DNA of 64,000 bases, taken from positions 1 to 64,000 of the forward strand of contig NZ_VZPJ01000002.1 of NCBI RefSeq assembly GCF_008801605.1, read 5' to 3'. The DNA is from Pseudomonas brassicacearum subsp. brassicacearum (GTDB lineage Bacteria; Pseudomonadota; Gammaproteobacteria; Pseudomonadales; Pseudomonadaceae). Shown piece after piece: positions 9,467 through 20,012 of this stretch (position 1 is its first letter; each line of letters starts with the position of its first letter). The translations under genes were made by a program, and so were the position numbers. Below the pieces are notes generated by a model. It saw only the letters and a program-made list of their open reading frames with translations. It had not been told where the DNA came from and did no database searches.

Positions 9467-9504
9467 ACAAGACCCGTCGCGGGAAACCGCGACGGGTCTT
9501 GTCG
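9467..9504 (+). terminator. Terminator after the DUF1127 gene
   Basis: A 14-bp stem (AAGACCCGTCGCGG / CCGCGACGGGTCTT) with a GAAA tetraloop, followed by an interrupted T run. Confidence 0.8.
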
Positions 9505-9751
9505 TTTCCGGCCCTGTTTTTTGGAAGACCGGAGAGATATAACAGTTTCCAAGATCTTAACAACATACCAGTACAGTTCATCTTGAGCCGTAGCACCCAA
9601 TGCGGGCATCATGCTGCCGATGACCGTCGCAAAGGCTGTCACCCAACGCGTTCTGTCCTAATATCGATGCGAACGTGGCGAAGCGAGTCGAGCATGCGTC
9701 TCCTCTTCCAGCTACACGCACCGGTATCCTCATCCTTCAAGGAGTTTTCTC
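9505..9751. other. Intergenic region before the DUF2388 operon
   Basis: About 250 bp with no gene seen. It must carry the promoter of the operon below. CAAGGAG at about 9738-9744 is the ribosome site of the first DUF2388 gene. Confidence 0.4.
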
Positions 9752-10069
9752 ATGATCCGTCTCCGCCTGCTCAGCGCAGTTGCCCTGCTGGCCGTAGCCG
9801 CCCACTCCAACGCCAGCAGCTTTATCGTCACCACTGACTCCATTGTCGGCGCACTCAAGGCCACGTCCGACGTGACCTCCGATGCAACCTCATCACTGCG
9901 GGACAACAAGATCGTTCAGGCCGCCCGTGATGATGCCGCCAGCTTCGTGGCCAGCGAAGGCGCCATCCGTGGTGTGAAACTGGAAAGTGCCCTGGATTAC
10001 ATCCGCCAGCAGGCACCGCAGCTCAACGCCACCGATGCGCAGCTTGCCCAGGCCATCCTGGTAATCTGA
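9752..10069 (+). CDS. DUF2388 exported protein, copy 1
   Basis: 105 residues with a signal peptide (RLRLLSAVALLAVAAHSNAS) and a small mature domain containing RDDAASFVASEGAIRGVKLE. This matches the DUF2388 family, small Pseudomonas periplasmic proteins of unknown function. It is the first of three tandem paralogues sharing the pattern DDAA-F-AS-G--RG--LE-A-D. A good AAGGAG site precedes the ATG. No catalytic residues can be recognised. Confidence 0.82.
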   Translation: MIRLRLLSAVALLAVAAHSNASSFIVTTDSIVGALKATSDVTSDATSSLRDNKIVQAARDDAASFVASEGAIRGVKLESALDYIRQQAPQLNATDAQLAQAILVI

Positions 10070-10175
10070 TGCAACATGAAACATCGGGCACCCAATGGTG
10101 TTCCGATGTTTCAGCGCTGGCTCTGGCCCGCAGGTTTGCGCTAGCCTTCAGGCTCGCCATCAACCGTCGAGTCCC

Positions 10176-10484
10176 ATGCGCTTTTACTCAGATCTGTTCA
10201 TCGCGTCTTTCTTCGTAGTTTTTTGCTGGTCTGTTCCGGCCCATGCCTTCGATGTGTCCACCCAGCAAGTGGTGGTCAGCGTCTATGCCACGAGCATGGT
10301 GACCTCCGCGCCCTTCGACCATAAACTGATCGTCGCCGCTCACGATGACGCCGCGGCCTTCATTGCCAGCGACGGGCAGTTGCGAGGTGCACAGCTGGAA
10401 TCGGCCTTGGATTACCTGCGCCGGACCCAGCCAAAACTTCACGTCAGCGACCTTGAACTGGCACAGGCAATTCTCGTCCAATAG
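10176..10484 (+). CDS. DUF2388 exported protein, copy 2
   Basis: 102 residues from the ATG at 10176, which begins a signal peptide (FIASFFVVFCWSVPAHA). An earlier in-frame start at 10095 would hide it. The mature part contains HDDAAAFIASDGQLRGAQLE and ends LAQAILVQ, close to copy 1. The central region is about six residues shorter than in copies 1 and 3, lacking the TTSIRDSK-type segment. It lies about 105 bp after copy 1 and 27 bp before copy 3. Confidence 0.78.
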   Translation: MRFYSDLFIASFFVVFCWSVPAHAFDVSTQQVVVSVYATSMVTSAPFDHKLIVAAHDDAAAFIASDGQLRGAQLESALDYLRRTQPKLHVSDLELAQAILVQ

Positions 10485-10511
10485 TTATCCTTATTTCTCC
10501 GGAGTCGTTCC

Positions 10512-10832
10512 ATGCGTAGCCCGCTGATTGCTGCCGCCCTAGGCCTGCTGGTGTTGGCCGATGTGGCCCAGGCACATACCCTGGTAGCCACCAGTAACAT
10601 CATCGTTCGCGCTTCCCAGCGCACGATTGATTTCACTTCCGACACCACCACCTCCATCCGTGATTCGAAAATCGTCCGCGAAGCCCACGACGATGCAGCC
10701 AGTTTTGTCGCCAGCAATGGTGAAATTCGTGGCGCTCATCTCGAGGCCGCCTTCGACACCTTGCGCACCCGCGTGCCGGAAGCCCGCGACGCCAGTGACC
10801 AGGTTCTCGCCGAAGCCATCCTCGCATTGTGA
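10512..10832 (+). CDS. DUF2388 exported protein, copy 3
   Basis: 106 residues with a signal peptide (LIAAALGLLVLADVAQAH) and the family core HDDAASFVASNGEIRGAHLE. It is closest to copy 1, sharing the S-DTTTSIRDSKIV-type segment. Its TGA overlaps the GTG start of the DUF4105 gene by four bases (GTGA). This couples the small exported proteins to the large one and suggests a joint role in the envelope. Confidence 0.82.
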   Translation: MRSPLIAAALGLLVLADVAQAHTLVATSNIIVRASQRTIDFTSDTTTSIRDSKIVREAHDDAASFVASNGEIRGAHLEAAFDTLRTRVPEARDASDQVLAEAILAL

Positions 10833-12790
10833 GGCGGTTCGCCGCCTGGCTGGCGGCCGGGGTCTTGCTGCTCACGGGCAGCATGGCCCAGGCCGGCCTG
10901 CGACTGCACCTCAACGTCGAAGGACTGAGCCCGGCGCAACAGCAGGCCAGCCAGGCGCTGCTCGATGAAGCCATGCAGGCGCTGCCGCCGCGCTTCATCG
11001 AGCGGCTGGACCGACGCATCGATGTCGGCTGGACCGACCAGATGCCGGCCAACGCCTACGGCCAGGCCTCGCTGGTGTCGCAACTGGACCTCAATAGCAA
11101 CCTGCTCGACAGCCTTGTCGACGGCAGTGCCGCGACGCAAAAGACCCATCGCCCCCATGGCACCGTGCGACGGGAAATGCTCGCCACCGTTTTGCACGAA
11201 CTGACCCACATTTATGACCGCTCGCGTCTCTGGCCAGATCCCGAGCGGGCGCTGATCCAGCGTTGCACTCGACGCAACAGCAGCGCCGGGTTGATCGGTC
11301 TTCCCGATGAATGCCGGGGCCAGAACGACCGCCGCTTCACCCTCAGCGATGATCCGCGCTTGCTGGACCTCGCCGGCTGGCCGCAATACGTCGGCCGTCG
11401 CGGAGAGCGGGAACAGCACAACCGCCAGGTCGCCCGCAGCCCGGACCTCTATGAAACGAGCAGCCCCAAGGAGTTCGTCGCGGTCAATATGGAGTACTTT
11501 CTCCTCGACCCGAGCTACGCCTGCCGACGTCCCGCCCTGTATCGCTATTACCAGGAACACTTCGGCTGGGCACCCGCCGCCAAGGACACCTGCGCCAAAT
11601 CGTTCGCGTTCCTCAATGCCGGCAACGACTTCGCCAAGACACCGCTGGGCAAGGTCGATCCAGAACGGGTCTATGCCATTGATTACCTGCTGGCCGAAGC
11701 CAACCAGAACTGGGTGAGCCGCTGGGGCCACAGCATGCTCCGGCTGGTGATCTGCGCACCAGGTCGCCCACGTGGCCCGGACTGCCGACTGGATCTGGAC
11801 CAACACCTGGTGCTGTCGTACCGCGCCTTCGTCGGCGATGTGCAGCTATCGAGTTGGGACGGGCTGGTCGGCAAATACCCGTCGCGCCTGTTCGTATTGC
11901 CGTTGGCCCAGGTGATCGATGAATACACCAAGACCGAACTGCGCAGCCTGGCGTCGGTGCCGCTGAACCTGTCGCGCACCGAGATCGAGGAGACGGTCGA
12001 GCACGCCGCCGAAATGCATTGGAGCTACGACGGCAACTATTACTTCCTGTCCAACAACTGCGCCGTGGAAAGCTTGAAGCTGTTGCGCAGCGGCAGCAAT
12101 AACGAGCAGCTCAAGGGCCTGGACAGCATCATGCCCAACGGCTTGCTGGAAGTCCTCAAGGGCCGGGGCCTGGCGGATACCAGCGTGCTGGATGATCCCA
12201 AGGAAGCCCTGCGCCTGGGCTACCGCTTCGACTCATTCCGCGAGCGATACCAGGCGATGTTCGATGTGCTGAAGAAGTATCTGCCGATCAAGCAACAAAC
12301 GGTGGAGGACTGGCTGGCCCTGGACGCCGCCGAACGCCGCGTCTGGTTCGAACAGGCCGACCTGCGCACCAGCGCGGCGCTGTTGCTGTTGGAACAGGCC
12401 AGTTATCGTCGGCAACTGTTGTTGGCCCAGGATGAAGTCAAACAGCGTTATCTCGGAGCCCGTGAATTGCAGAATGGCGGCATGGAAAGGGCTAATGCAA
12501 CGCTGCAGCAGATCCTCGCCAACAGCGGCTTCCTGAGCCGTCCGGCCGAACTGCTGGGCAGCAGCGGCTATGGCTTGCCGCAACCCAGCGAGTGGCAACG
12601 CTTGGAGTCGGAAAGCAGCTTGCGCCAGAAACAGCTTCAAACGCTGACAGGTGACCTGGACAAGGAAGTCCGGGCATTGCTTGAGCCGAGTCGCGCCGCT
12701 GAAATTGCTGCCAGCGAGGCCAATGTGAAAGCGATCGGCGAGCATTTGCGCAGACTGCACAAGGCCGGGGGCGGGTTGGAATTGCCCTGA
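10829..12790 (+). CDS. DUF4105 protein with an HELTH metal-binding motif
   Basis: 653 residues beginning at an overlapping GTG. Signal peptide AAGVLLLTGSMAQA. A zinc-metallopeptidase-like motif lies in VLHELTHIYDR (His123, Glu124, His127). From about residue 290, NWVSRWGHSMLRLVICAPG begins the DUF4105 region, which contains YYFLSNNCAVESLKLL, a Cys/Asn arrangement reminiscent of NlpC/P60-like folds. The C-terminal third is charged and helical. It is probably periplasmic or outer-membrane associated and last in an operon with three DUF2388 genes. Activity is unproven; a peptidase or a structural partner are both possible. Confidence 0.8.
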   Translation: MRRFAAWLAAGVLLLTGSMAQAGLRLHLNVEGLSPAQQQASQALLDEAMQALPPRFIERLDRRIDVGWTDQMPANAYGQASLVSQLDLNSNLLDSLVDGSAATQKTHRPHGTVRREMLATVLHELTHIYDRSRLWPDPERALIQRCTRRNSSAGLIGLPDECRGQNDRRFTLSDDPRLLDLAGWPQYVGRRGEREQHNRQVARSPDLYETSSPKEFVAVNMEYFLLDPSYACRRPALYRYYQEHFGWAPAAKDTCAKSFAFLNAGNDFAKTPLGKVDPERVYAIDYLLAEANQNWVSRWGHSMLRLVICAPGRPRGPDCRLDLDQHLVLSYRAFVGDVQLSSWDGLVGKYPSRLFVLPLAQVIDEYTKTELRSLASVPLNLSRTEIEETVEHAAEMHWSYDGNYYFLSNNCAVESLKLLRSGSNNEQLKGLDSIMPNGLLEVLKGRGLADTSVLDDPKEALRLGYRFDSFRERYQAMFDVLKKYLPIKQQTVEDWLALDAAERRVWFEQADLRTSAALLLLEQASYRRQLLLAQDEVKQRYLGARELQNGGMERANATLQQILANSGFLSRPAELLGSSGYGLPQPSEWQRLESESSLRQKQLQTLTGDLDKEVRALLEPSRAAEIAASEANVKAIGEHLRRLHKAGGGLELP

Positions 12791-12813
12791 CGTGCACTGC
12801 TTGAAGCGATAAC

Positions 12814-12851
12814 AAAAAGGGGTTCAGAACCAAGTTCTGAACCCCTTTTTT
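12814..12851. terminator. Bidirectional terminator between the DUF4105 gene and trpA
   Basis: AAAAAGGGGTTCAGAAC and GTTCTGAACCCCTTTTTT form a long perfect hairpin with A and T runs on both sides, serving the two convergent operons. Confidence 0.9.
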
Positions 12852-12873
12852 CATGCTGCAGGACGATCAACAA

Positions 12874-13685
12874 TCAGCTGACACGCGCCTTGCGCACACC
12901 ATCGGCCAGGGCGGCACACAAGCTCAACACGCCATCGATTGCCTGTTCCGACGTATCGGCATTGGCGATATGGTCGATCAGCGCCGAGCCAACCACCACA
13001 CCATCAGCCAATCGTGCGATGGCCGCAGCCTGCTCCGGCGTACGGATACCGAAACCAATGCTGATCGGCAAATCGGTGTGGCGACGCAAGCGCGCCACGG
13101 CTTCTTCCACATGCTCCAGCGTCGCGGCACCGGCACCGGTCACACCCGCCACCGATACGTAATATACAAAGCCGGAACTACCATTGAGCACCGTTGGCAA
13201 ACGCACGTCGTCGGTGGTTGGCGTGGTCAGGCGGATGAAGTCCAGGCCTGCTGCCTGGGCCGGTTCGCACAGTTCGCTGTTGTGCTCGGGCGGCATGTCC
13301 ACAACGATCAGGCCATCCACACCAGATTCCAGCGCCTCGCCAATGAAACGCTGCACGCCATAACGGTGGATCGGGTTGAAGTAGCCCATCAGCACCAACG
13401 GCGTCTCGCTGTTGTCTTTGCGGAACTCACGAACCATCTGCAGGGTTTTCGCCAGGTTCTGCTGGGCGCCCAAGGCACGAATGTTCGCCAACTGGATCGC
13501 CGGACCGTCGGCCATCGGGTCGGTGAACGGCATGCCCAGCTCGATGACATCGGCACCGGCCGCTGGCAGGCCCTTGAGGATTGCCAGCGAGGTGTCGTAG
13601 TCCGGGTCGCCAGCCGTGACGAAAGTCACCAGGGCGGCGCGGTTCTGTTCCTTGAGTTCGGCAAAACGGGTTTGCAGGCGGCTCA

Positions 13686-13686
<1 letters not shown>
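12874..13686 (-). CDS. trpA: Tryptophan synthase alpha chain
   Basis: 270 residues, normal for TrpA. It cleaves indole-3-glycerol phosphate to indole and glyceraldehyde-3-phosphate in the last step of tryptophan synthesis. The barrel core [19 protein letters not shown] carries the substrate and catalytic region. The ATG at 13686 shares its A with the TGA stop of trpB (TGATG), so the genes are translationally coupled. Open frame upstream of this ATG is antisense-like filler within trpB and was ignored. Confidence 0.97.
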
Positions 13687-15920
<2,234 letters not shown>

Positions 15921-15948
<28 letters not shown>

Positions 15949-16247
15949 GCAGCCAGCAAACCAAGCGCACCGACCGCGACGCCGGCCGTGGTCCATGGAT
16001 GTTCCTGCGCGTAGTCGCGTGTGGCGATCCCGGTTTCACGGGTTTTCACCTTGACCTCTTCATACGCGTCGCTGAGCAGATGGCGAGAATGTTTCAGGGC
16101 GTTCTCAGCATTGGCCTTGAGCGACTTGAGGGTCTTACGCGACTCGTCCGAAGCGTCGTCCTTCAGGCTTTCCAACGACTTGAGCAGACTCTCGATCTCC
16201 GCTTCCATGCTTTGCAACGAGGCTTTGCGTAACGAATTGCTGGCCAT
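15921..16247 (-). CDS. DUF883 (ElaB/YqjD-type) membrane-anchored protein
   Basis: 108 residues. A long charged helical region rich in Lys and Glu is followed by one C-terminal membrane helix, [17 protein letters not shown], and a CKRGD tail. That is the architecture of ElaB/YqjD tail-anchored proteins, which in E. coli associate with ribosomes in stationary phase. A good GGAGAG site precedes the start. The end overlaps trpI tail to tail. Confidence 0.88.
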
Positions 16248-16402
16248 GGTGGCTCTCTCCTGCAGTGGTTGAGTGGCGTGTGTGAATTGGGACTGCGGCC
16301 GTTTCTGAAAGTGCAGTAAATCTGAACTTCAGCGCGTAAACGGCGACACACGTATGACGAAAAATCGCTGCTAGGCTGTTAAAAACAACCAAGGAGAACC
16401 TC

Positions 16403-16618
16403 ATGAGTGATCATCACACTTACAAAAAAGTCGAGCTGGTCGGTTCGTCTCCCACCAGCATTGAAGACGCCATCAATAATGCCCTGGCCGAGGCCAGCAA
16501 AAGCCTCAAGCACTTGGAGTGGTTCGAAGTCACGGAAACCCGCGGACACATTGAAAACGGCCGGGCCGCGCACTTTCAGGTCACCCTCAAAGTCGGGTTC
16601 CGGATTGTGAATAGCTGA
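16403..16618 (+). CDS. Dodecin family flavoprotein
   Basis: 71 residues, the usual length. Dodecins assemble as hollow dodecamers that bind and buffer FMN or riboflavin. [20 protein letters not shown] and [20 protein letters not shown] match the beta-alpha-beta-beta fold, with the tryptophan of EWFEV stacking on the flavin. AAGGAG lies 6 bases before the ATG. It stands alone. Confidence 0.93.
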   Translation: MSDHHTYKKVELVGSSPTSIEDAINNALAEASKSLKHLEWFEVTETRGHIENGRAAHFQVTLKVGFRIVNS

Positions 16619-16733
16619 GGAGCGATGAACTTGCACGCTGGCGGAGTGCCATAGGGAATGGCGATGCGCTATGGTATGCGCATTCTGTTTTGCCAATACC
16701 TGCCCTATTTGATCCGACCATGGAGTGCGAGCG

Positions 16734-16958
16734 ATGAAAAAGTTGATGGTAGCCCTGGGTTTGCTGAGCCTTGCCGGTGGCGCGTTTGCGGCCGGCAAGC
16801 CCTGCGAAGAGCTGAAAAGCGAAATCGCAGCGAAGCTGGATGGCAAGGGCGTGTCAGGTTATTCGCTGGAAATCGTCGATAAGGGCGCAGCGGCTGACGG
16901 ACAAAAAGTCGTCGGCACCTGTGAGGGCGGCACGAAAGAAATCGTCTATAAAAAATGA
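16734..16958 (+). CDS. DUF1161 periplasmic protein, copy 1
   Basis: 74 residues from the ATG at 16734 (GGAG 8 bases upstream; a GTG nine bases earlier is less likely). Signal peptide MKKLMVALGLLSLAGGAFA. The mature domain GKPCEELKSEIAAKLDGKGV ends in GTCEGGTKEIVYKK, with two conserved cysteines likely to form a disulfide. It belongs to DUF1161, whose function is unknown. A related copy lies at 18835-19068. Confidence 0.86.
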   Translation: MKKLMVALGLLSLAGGAFAAGKPCEELKSEIAAKLDGKGVSGYSLEIVDKGAAADGQKVVGTCEGGTKEIVYKK

Positions 16959-16973
16959 TTCTTTTCGAACGTC

Positions 16974-17001
16974 AAAGCCGACGCAGTGCGTCGGCTTTTT
17001 T
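16974..17001 (+). terminator. Terminator after DUF1161 copy 1
   Basis: AAGCCGACGC / GCGTCGGCTT with a 3-base loop and T6. It also lies between this gene and the convergent LLM oxidoreductase gene. Confidence 0.88.
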
Positions 17002-17012
17002 ATGCGCGTCAT

Positions 17013-18014
17013 TCAGCCTTTCATGACCTGCGCCAGCAACTCGTATGAGTGCAAACGATCGGCATGCTCATACAGGTCACTGGTGAAAATCAGCTCATCG
17101 GCCTGGGTTTGCTCAATCAGCACCTCGAGCTTGGCGCGAATCTTCTGCGGACCGCCGACCATGGCCAGCCCCAAGAAATCGCCAACCGCTTCTTTCTCAT
17201 GGGGCAACCAGAGGCCGTTCATGGTTTCGACCGGCGGACGCTGCACCAGGCTCTGGCCGCGCATCAGCGCCAGGATCCGCTGGTATACCGACGTCGCCAG
17301 GTAATCGGCCCGTTCATCCGTATCCGCCGCTACCAGCGGCACGCCGAGCATCACATAAGGCTTGTCGAGCACCGCCGACGGCTTGAAGTGGTTGCGGTAG
17401 ATGCGAATTGCCTCGTGCATGTAACGCGGTGCGAAATGGGAGGCGAATGCGTAGGGCAAACCGCGTTCACCGGCCAATTGCGCACTGAACAGGCTCGACC
17501 CCAGCAACCATACCGGCACATTGGTCCCGGTGCCGGGCATGGCGATGATGCGTTGGTCCGGGGTGCGCGGGCCGAGGTAGCGCATCAGCTCGGCCACGTC
17601 TTCAGGGAAATCGTCCGCGCTGCCGGAGCGCTCGCGACGCAGCGCCCGGGCAGTCATCTGGTCGGAACCGGGCGCACGCCCCAACCCCAGGTCGATTCGA
17701 CCCGGGTAGAGGCTTTCCAGCGTGCCGAACTGTTCGGCGATGATCAACGGCGCGTGATTGGGCAACATGACGCCGCCGGAGCCGACACGAATGGTCGAAG
17801 TCCCCCCCGCCAGATACCCCAGCAGCACCGCAGTCGCGGAGCTGGCGATACCATCCATGTTGTGGTGTTCGGCTACCCAGAAACGGGTATAACCGTATTT
17901 TTCCACGTGCTGTGCCAGGTCCAGCGAGTTGCGCAAGGACTGGGCGGCATTGCCATCGGCGCGGACAGGCACCAGATCGAGGGTTGAGAATTTCACTTCG
18001 GACAGCTGTTTCAT
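17013..18014 (-). CDS. LLM class flavin-dependent oxidoreductase (YhbW-like)
   Basis: 333 residues, a luciferase-like monooxygenase-fold protein. Typical segments are [40 protein letters not shown] and [20 protein letters not shown]. It probably uses reduced FMN; the substrate cannot be predicted. GGAGATC precedes the start. It is monocistronic and divergent from osmC. Confidence 0.88.
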   Translation of the reverse strand: MKQLSEVKFSTLDLVPVRADGNAAQSLRNSLDLAQHVEKYGYTRFWVAEHHNMDGIASSATAVLLGYLAGGTSTIRVGSGGVMLPNHAPLIIAEQFGTLESLYPGRIDLGLGRAPGSDQMTARALRRERSGSADDFPEDVAELMRYLGPRTPDQRIIAMPGTGTNVPVWLLGSSLFSAQLAGERGLPYAFASHFAPRYMHEAIRIYRNHFKPSAVLDKPYVMLGVPLVAADTDERADYLATSVYQRILALMRGQSLVQRPPVETMNGLWLPHEKEAVGDFLGLAMVGGPQKIRAKLEVLIEQTQADELIFTSDLYEHADRLHSYELLAQVMKG

Positions 18015-18164
18015 GGGCCGGGATCTCCAACGGCGTTCCGGGCTTTTCCCGAGGGCAAAAGCCTGCCGTTTCTAAAGGTGTGTTCCATGCAATGTGGGCA
18101 TATACCCGAGTTTCAATCCCTGCGAAGAATTTTCCTACTAAATTCGTCGGCTAATCGACAAGGT

Positions 18165-18192
18165 GAACTTTTCCGGGCGGTCTATCCTCACA
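18165..18192 (+). promoter_or_regulatory. Possible AlgU (sigma22/sigmaE-type) promoter for osmC
   Basis: GAACTT (18165-18170), a 17-bp spacer and TCACA (18188-18192) fit the GAACTT-N16/17-TCnnA pattern of AlgU promoters. It is 62 bp before osmC, a stress gene known to depend on AlgU in P. aeruginosa. Only the -35 match is strong. Confidence 0.5.
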
Positions 18193-18253
18193 ACCCAGAC
18201 AGTTAAAAAAATACCCAGGCGCGTCTCTCGCGCCGGATCTTCAGGAGGCAGAC

Positions 18254-18685
18254 ATGGCTATCATCAAGAAAGCATCGGCTCATTGGGAAGGTGACCTGAA
18301 AACCGGTATCGGCTCCATTTCCACGGAAACCGGTGTGCTGCGCGAAGCGCCCTATGGCTTCAAGGCGCGCTTTGAAGGCGGCAAGGGCACCAACCCAGAG
18401 GAATTGATCGGCGCAGCCCATGCCGGCTGCTTTTCCATGGCCTTTTCGATGATCCTCGGCGATGCCGGGCTCAAGGCCGACAGCATCGACACCAACGCTG
18501 AAGTGACCCTGGACCAGGTCGATGGCGGTTTCGCGATCACGGCAGTCAAGCTGGTACTCAAGGCGAAAATCCCCGGTGCCAGCCAGGCGCAATTCGACGA
18601 ACTGAGCAAGAAGGCCAAGGAAGGGTGCCCGGTTTCCAAGGTACTGAACGCCCAGATCACCCTGGATGCGACGCTGGTGAACTGA
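18254..18685 (+). CDS. osmC: OsmC organic hydroperoxide reductase
   Basis: 143 residues, the same length as E. coli OsmC and similar throughout (AHWEGDLKTGIGSISTETGV, GTNPEELIGAAHAGCFSMA). The two redox cysteines are in HAGCFS and EGCPVSK. It reduces organic hydroperoxides using dihydrolipoyl proteins and is induced by osmotic and envelope stress. A perfect AGGAGG lies 6 bases before the ATG. Confidence 0.95.
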   Translation: MAIIKKASAHWEGDLKTGIGSISTETGVLREAPYGFKARFEGGKGTNPEELIGAAHAGCFSMAFSMILGDAGLKADSIDTNAEVTLDQVDGGFAITAVKLVLKAKIPGASQAQFDELSKKAKEGCPVSKVLNAQITLDATLVN

Positions 18686-18698
18686 CGCATGAAAGGGT

Positions 18699-18730
18699 CG
18701 CAGCCTTCGCAGGCGCTGCCGAAGGCTGCG
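18699..18730 (+). repeat. Palindromic hairpin after osmC
   Basis: CGCAGCCTTCG and CGAAGGCTGCG with a 10-base loop CAGGCGCTGC, followed by ATTTCTT. It may act as the osmC terminator. It also resembles a dispersed Pseudomonas palindrome family different from the GTGGGAGC type found elsewhere in this window. Confidence 0.6.
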
Positions 18731-18834
18731 ATTTCTTGAATACGGTCGAGCTGTTTACCCTGGCGCAATTATGATCGAATGAAGCCTGCAGTTTCAGCGC
18801 ACAGGCAGTGCGCGCTGCCATGAGGAATTCGAAC

Positions 18835-19068
18835 ATGAAACGATCAGCCCTGGTGGTCATCGGTTGCGCATTCGCTGCCTCAGCCCTTGCAGCCCCCAAA
18901 TCCTGCGAAGAGCTGAAAGCGGAAATCGAAGCGAAGATCCAGGCCAATAACGTGTCGTCCTACACGTTGGAAATCGTCACCAACGACGAAGTCCACGACC
19001 AGAACATGGTGGTGGGCACTTGCGAAAACGGCACGAAGAAAATCATCTACCAGAAGAACGACCGCTAG
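18835..19068 (+). CDS. DUF1161 periplasmic protein, copy 2
   Basis: 77 residues from the ATG at 18835 (GAGGAA upstream). Signal peptide SALVVIGCAFAASALA, then PKSCEELKAEIEAKIQANNV and GTCENGTKKIIYQK. It is clearly paralogous to 16734-16958, with the same two cysteines. The copies are separated by the LLM and osmC genes. Function unknown. Confidence 0.86.
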   Translation: MKRSALVVIGCAFAASALAAPKSCEELKAEIEAKIQANNVSSYTLEIVTNDEVHDQNMVVGTCENGTKKIIYQKNDR

Positions 19069-19074
19069 GACGCC

Positions 19075-19500
19075 CTACGGAACGCAATTGACTTGTCGCT
19101 CTTCGGCCACGATTTGACGCTTGGCATCATAGAGCCGAGCGCTGGGCGTGAACGCCAGGTTGCGAGCTTCCAATCGATAGCGCTGGCCGGCCTCGAAATG
19201 GTCATAACGCACGAGCATGTAGCACAGCCGCTCCTGCGGTTCGGCTTGCATACCCAGCCCACCGCCGCTAAACACCTCGAAGTCGAAGCGCACTTTCAGT
19301 TCGTGGCTGCCCGGCGAAACCTGAAAGAACCGTCCGTCTCGCAGTCGCTGGCCATCCAGGCCCTCAGCCATCAGCATTTTGCCGCCCGGCATGGGGGTAG
19401 CGAAATCGATCCACGCCATGTTCGAATCGACCTGGGGCAGCGGGCTCGTTGCACAACCGCTCATGGAGACCAGGGCCAGTAACAGCAGACGTAAGCGCAT
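19075..19500 (-). CDS. Small lipoprotein, paralogue A
   Basis: 141 residues with a lipoprotein signal (LLLLALVSMSGC, Cys15). The mature domain contains SPGSHELKVRFDFEV and EAGQRYRLEARNLAF, followed by RLYDAKRQIV, and three further Cys. It is paralogous to the protein at 19541-19954. Probably outer-membrane anchored; function unknown. It ends only 6 bp from the convergent DUF1161 gene. Confidence 0.8.
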   Translation of the reverse strand: MRLRLLLLALVSMSGCATSPLPQVDSNMAWIDFATPMPGGKMLMAEGLDGQRLRDGRFFQVSPGSHELKVRFDFEVFSGGGLGMQAEPQERLCYMLVRYDHFEAGQRYRLEARNLAFTPSARLYDAKRQIVAEERQVNCVP

Positions 19501-19540
19501 GGTGAGTTTCCTGACAATCAGGCATTGAGCATAGCGCCAA

Positions 19541-19954
19541 TCAAGTTTGTTGGCAGCCCGCCGGTGTACCTTGCCCCACCACCTTGCGTTGCCGATCGTA
19601 AAGCTTGGCCCATGGCCGGAAACCGATGCTGCCGGCTTGCAACTGGTAACGTTGGCCCGCGTTGAAGTCCTTGAATTTCACGTTCAACCGGCAATCACGC
19701 CACAGCGGCTCGGCATCCGGGCCGATGTTGCCGGGCTCGACGGCAAATTGATAACGCACCGTCAGTTCATGGCTGCCGGGTTGCACTTCGAAATAGCGCC
19801 GGTCAATGGACGTCTTGTCATCGACCTTTAGCGCTTGCAGCGCGGTGTCCTGCTGGTTTCCCAGGTCGATCCACGCTTGGGATGGATCAGGATCAGGCAA
19901 ACCGGCACAACCGGTCAGCAGCAACAGGCCGCTCGTCAGCATCAACACGCGCAT
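19541..19954 (-). CDS. Small lipoprotein, paralogue B
   Basis: 137 residues from the ATG at 19954, where a lipoprotein signal begins (MLTSGLLLLTGC). A longer in-frame start at 20104 would mask the signal and overlaps the divergent gene. Shared with paralogue A are AWID near the N-terminus, QPGSHELTVRYQF, FNAGQRYQL and KLYDRQRKVV. The two genes are in tandem, 40 bp apart. The conserved sequence suggests a beta-sandwich, but no family function is known to me. Confidence 0.78.
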   Translation of the reverse strand: MRVLMLTSGLLLLTGCAGLPDPDPSQAWIDLGNQQDTALQALKVDDKTSIDRRYFEVQPGSHELTVRYQFAVEPGNIGPDAEPLWRDCRLNVKFKDFNAGQRYQLQAGSIGFRPWAKLYDRQRKVVGQGTPAGCQQT

Positions 19955-20012
19955 AGCGAAGCTCCAGGCAAGCGAGATAGTCTTGTGGGCAGACTTCCCA
20001 GGGTGATTCCAA

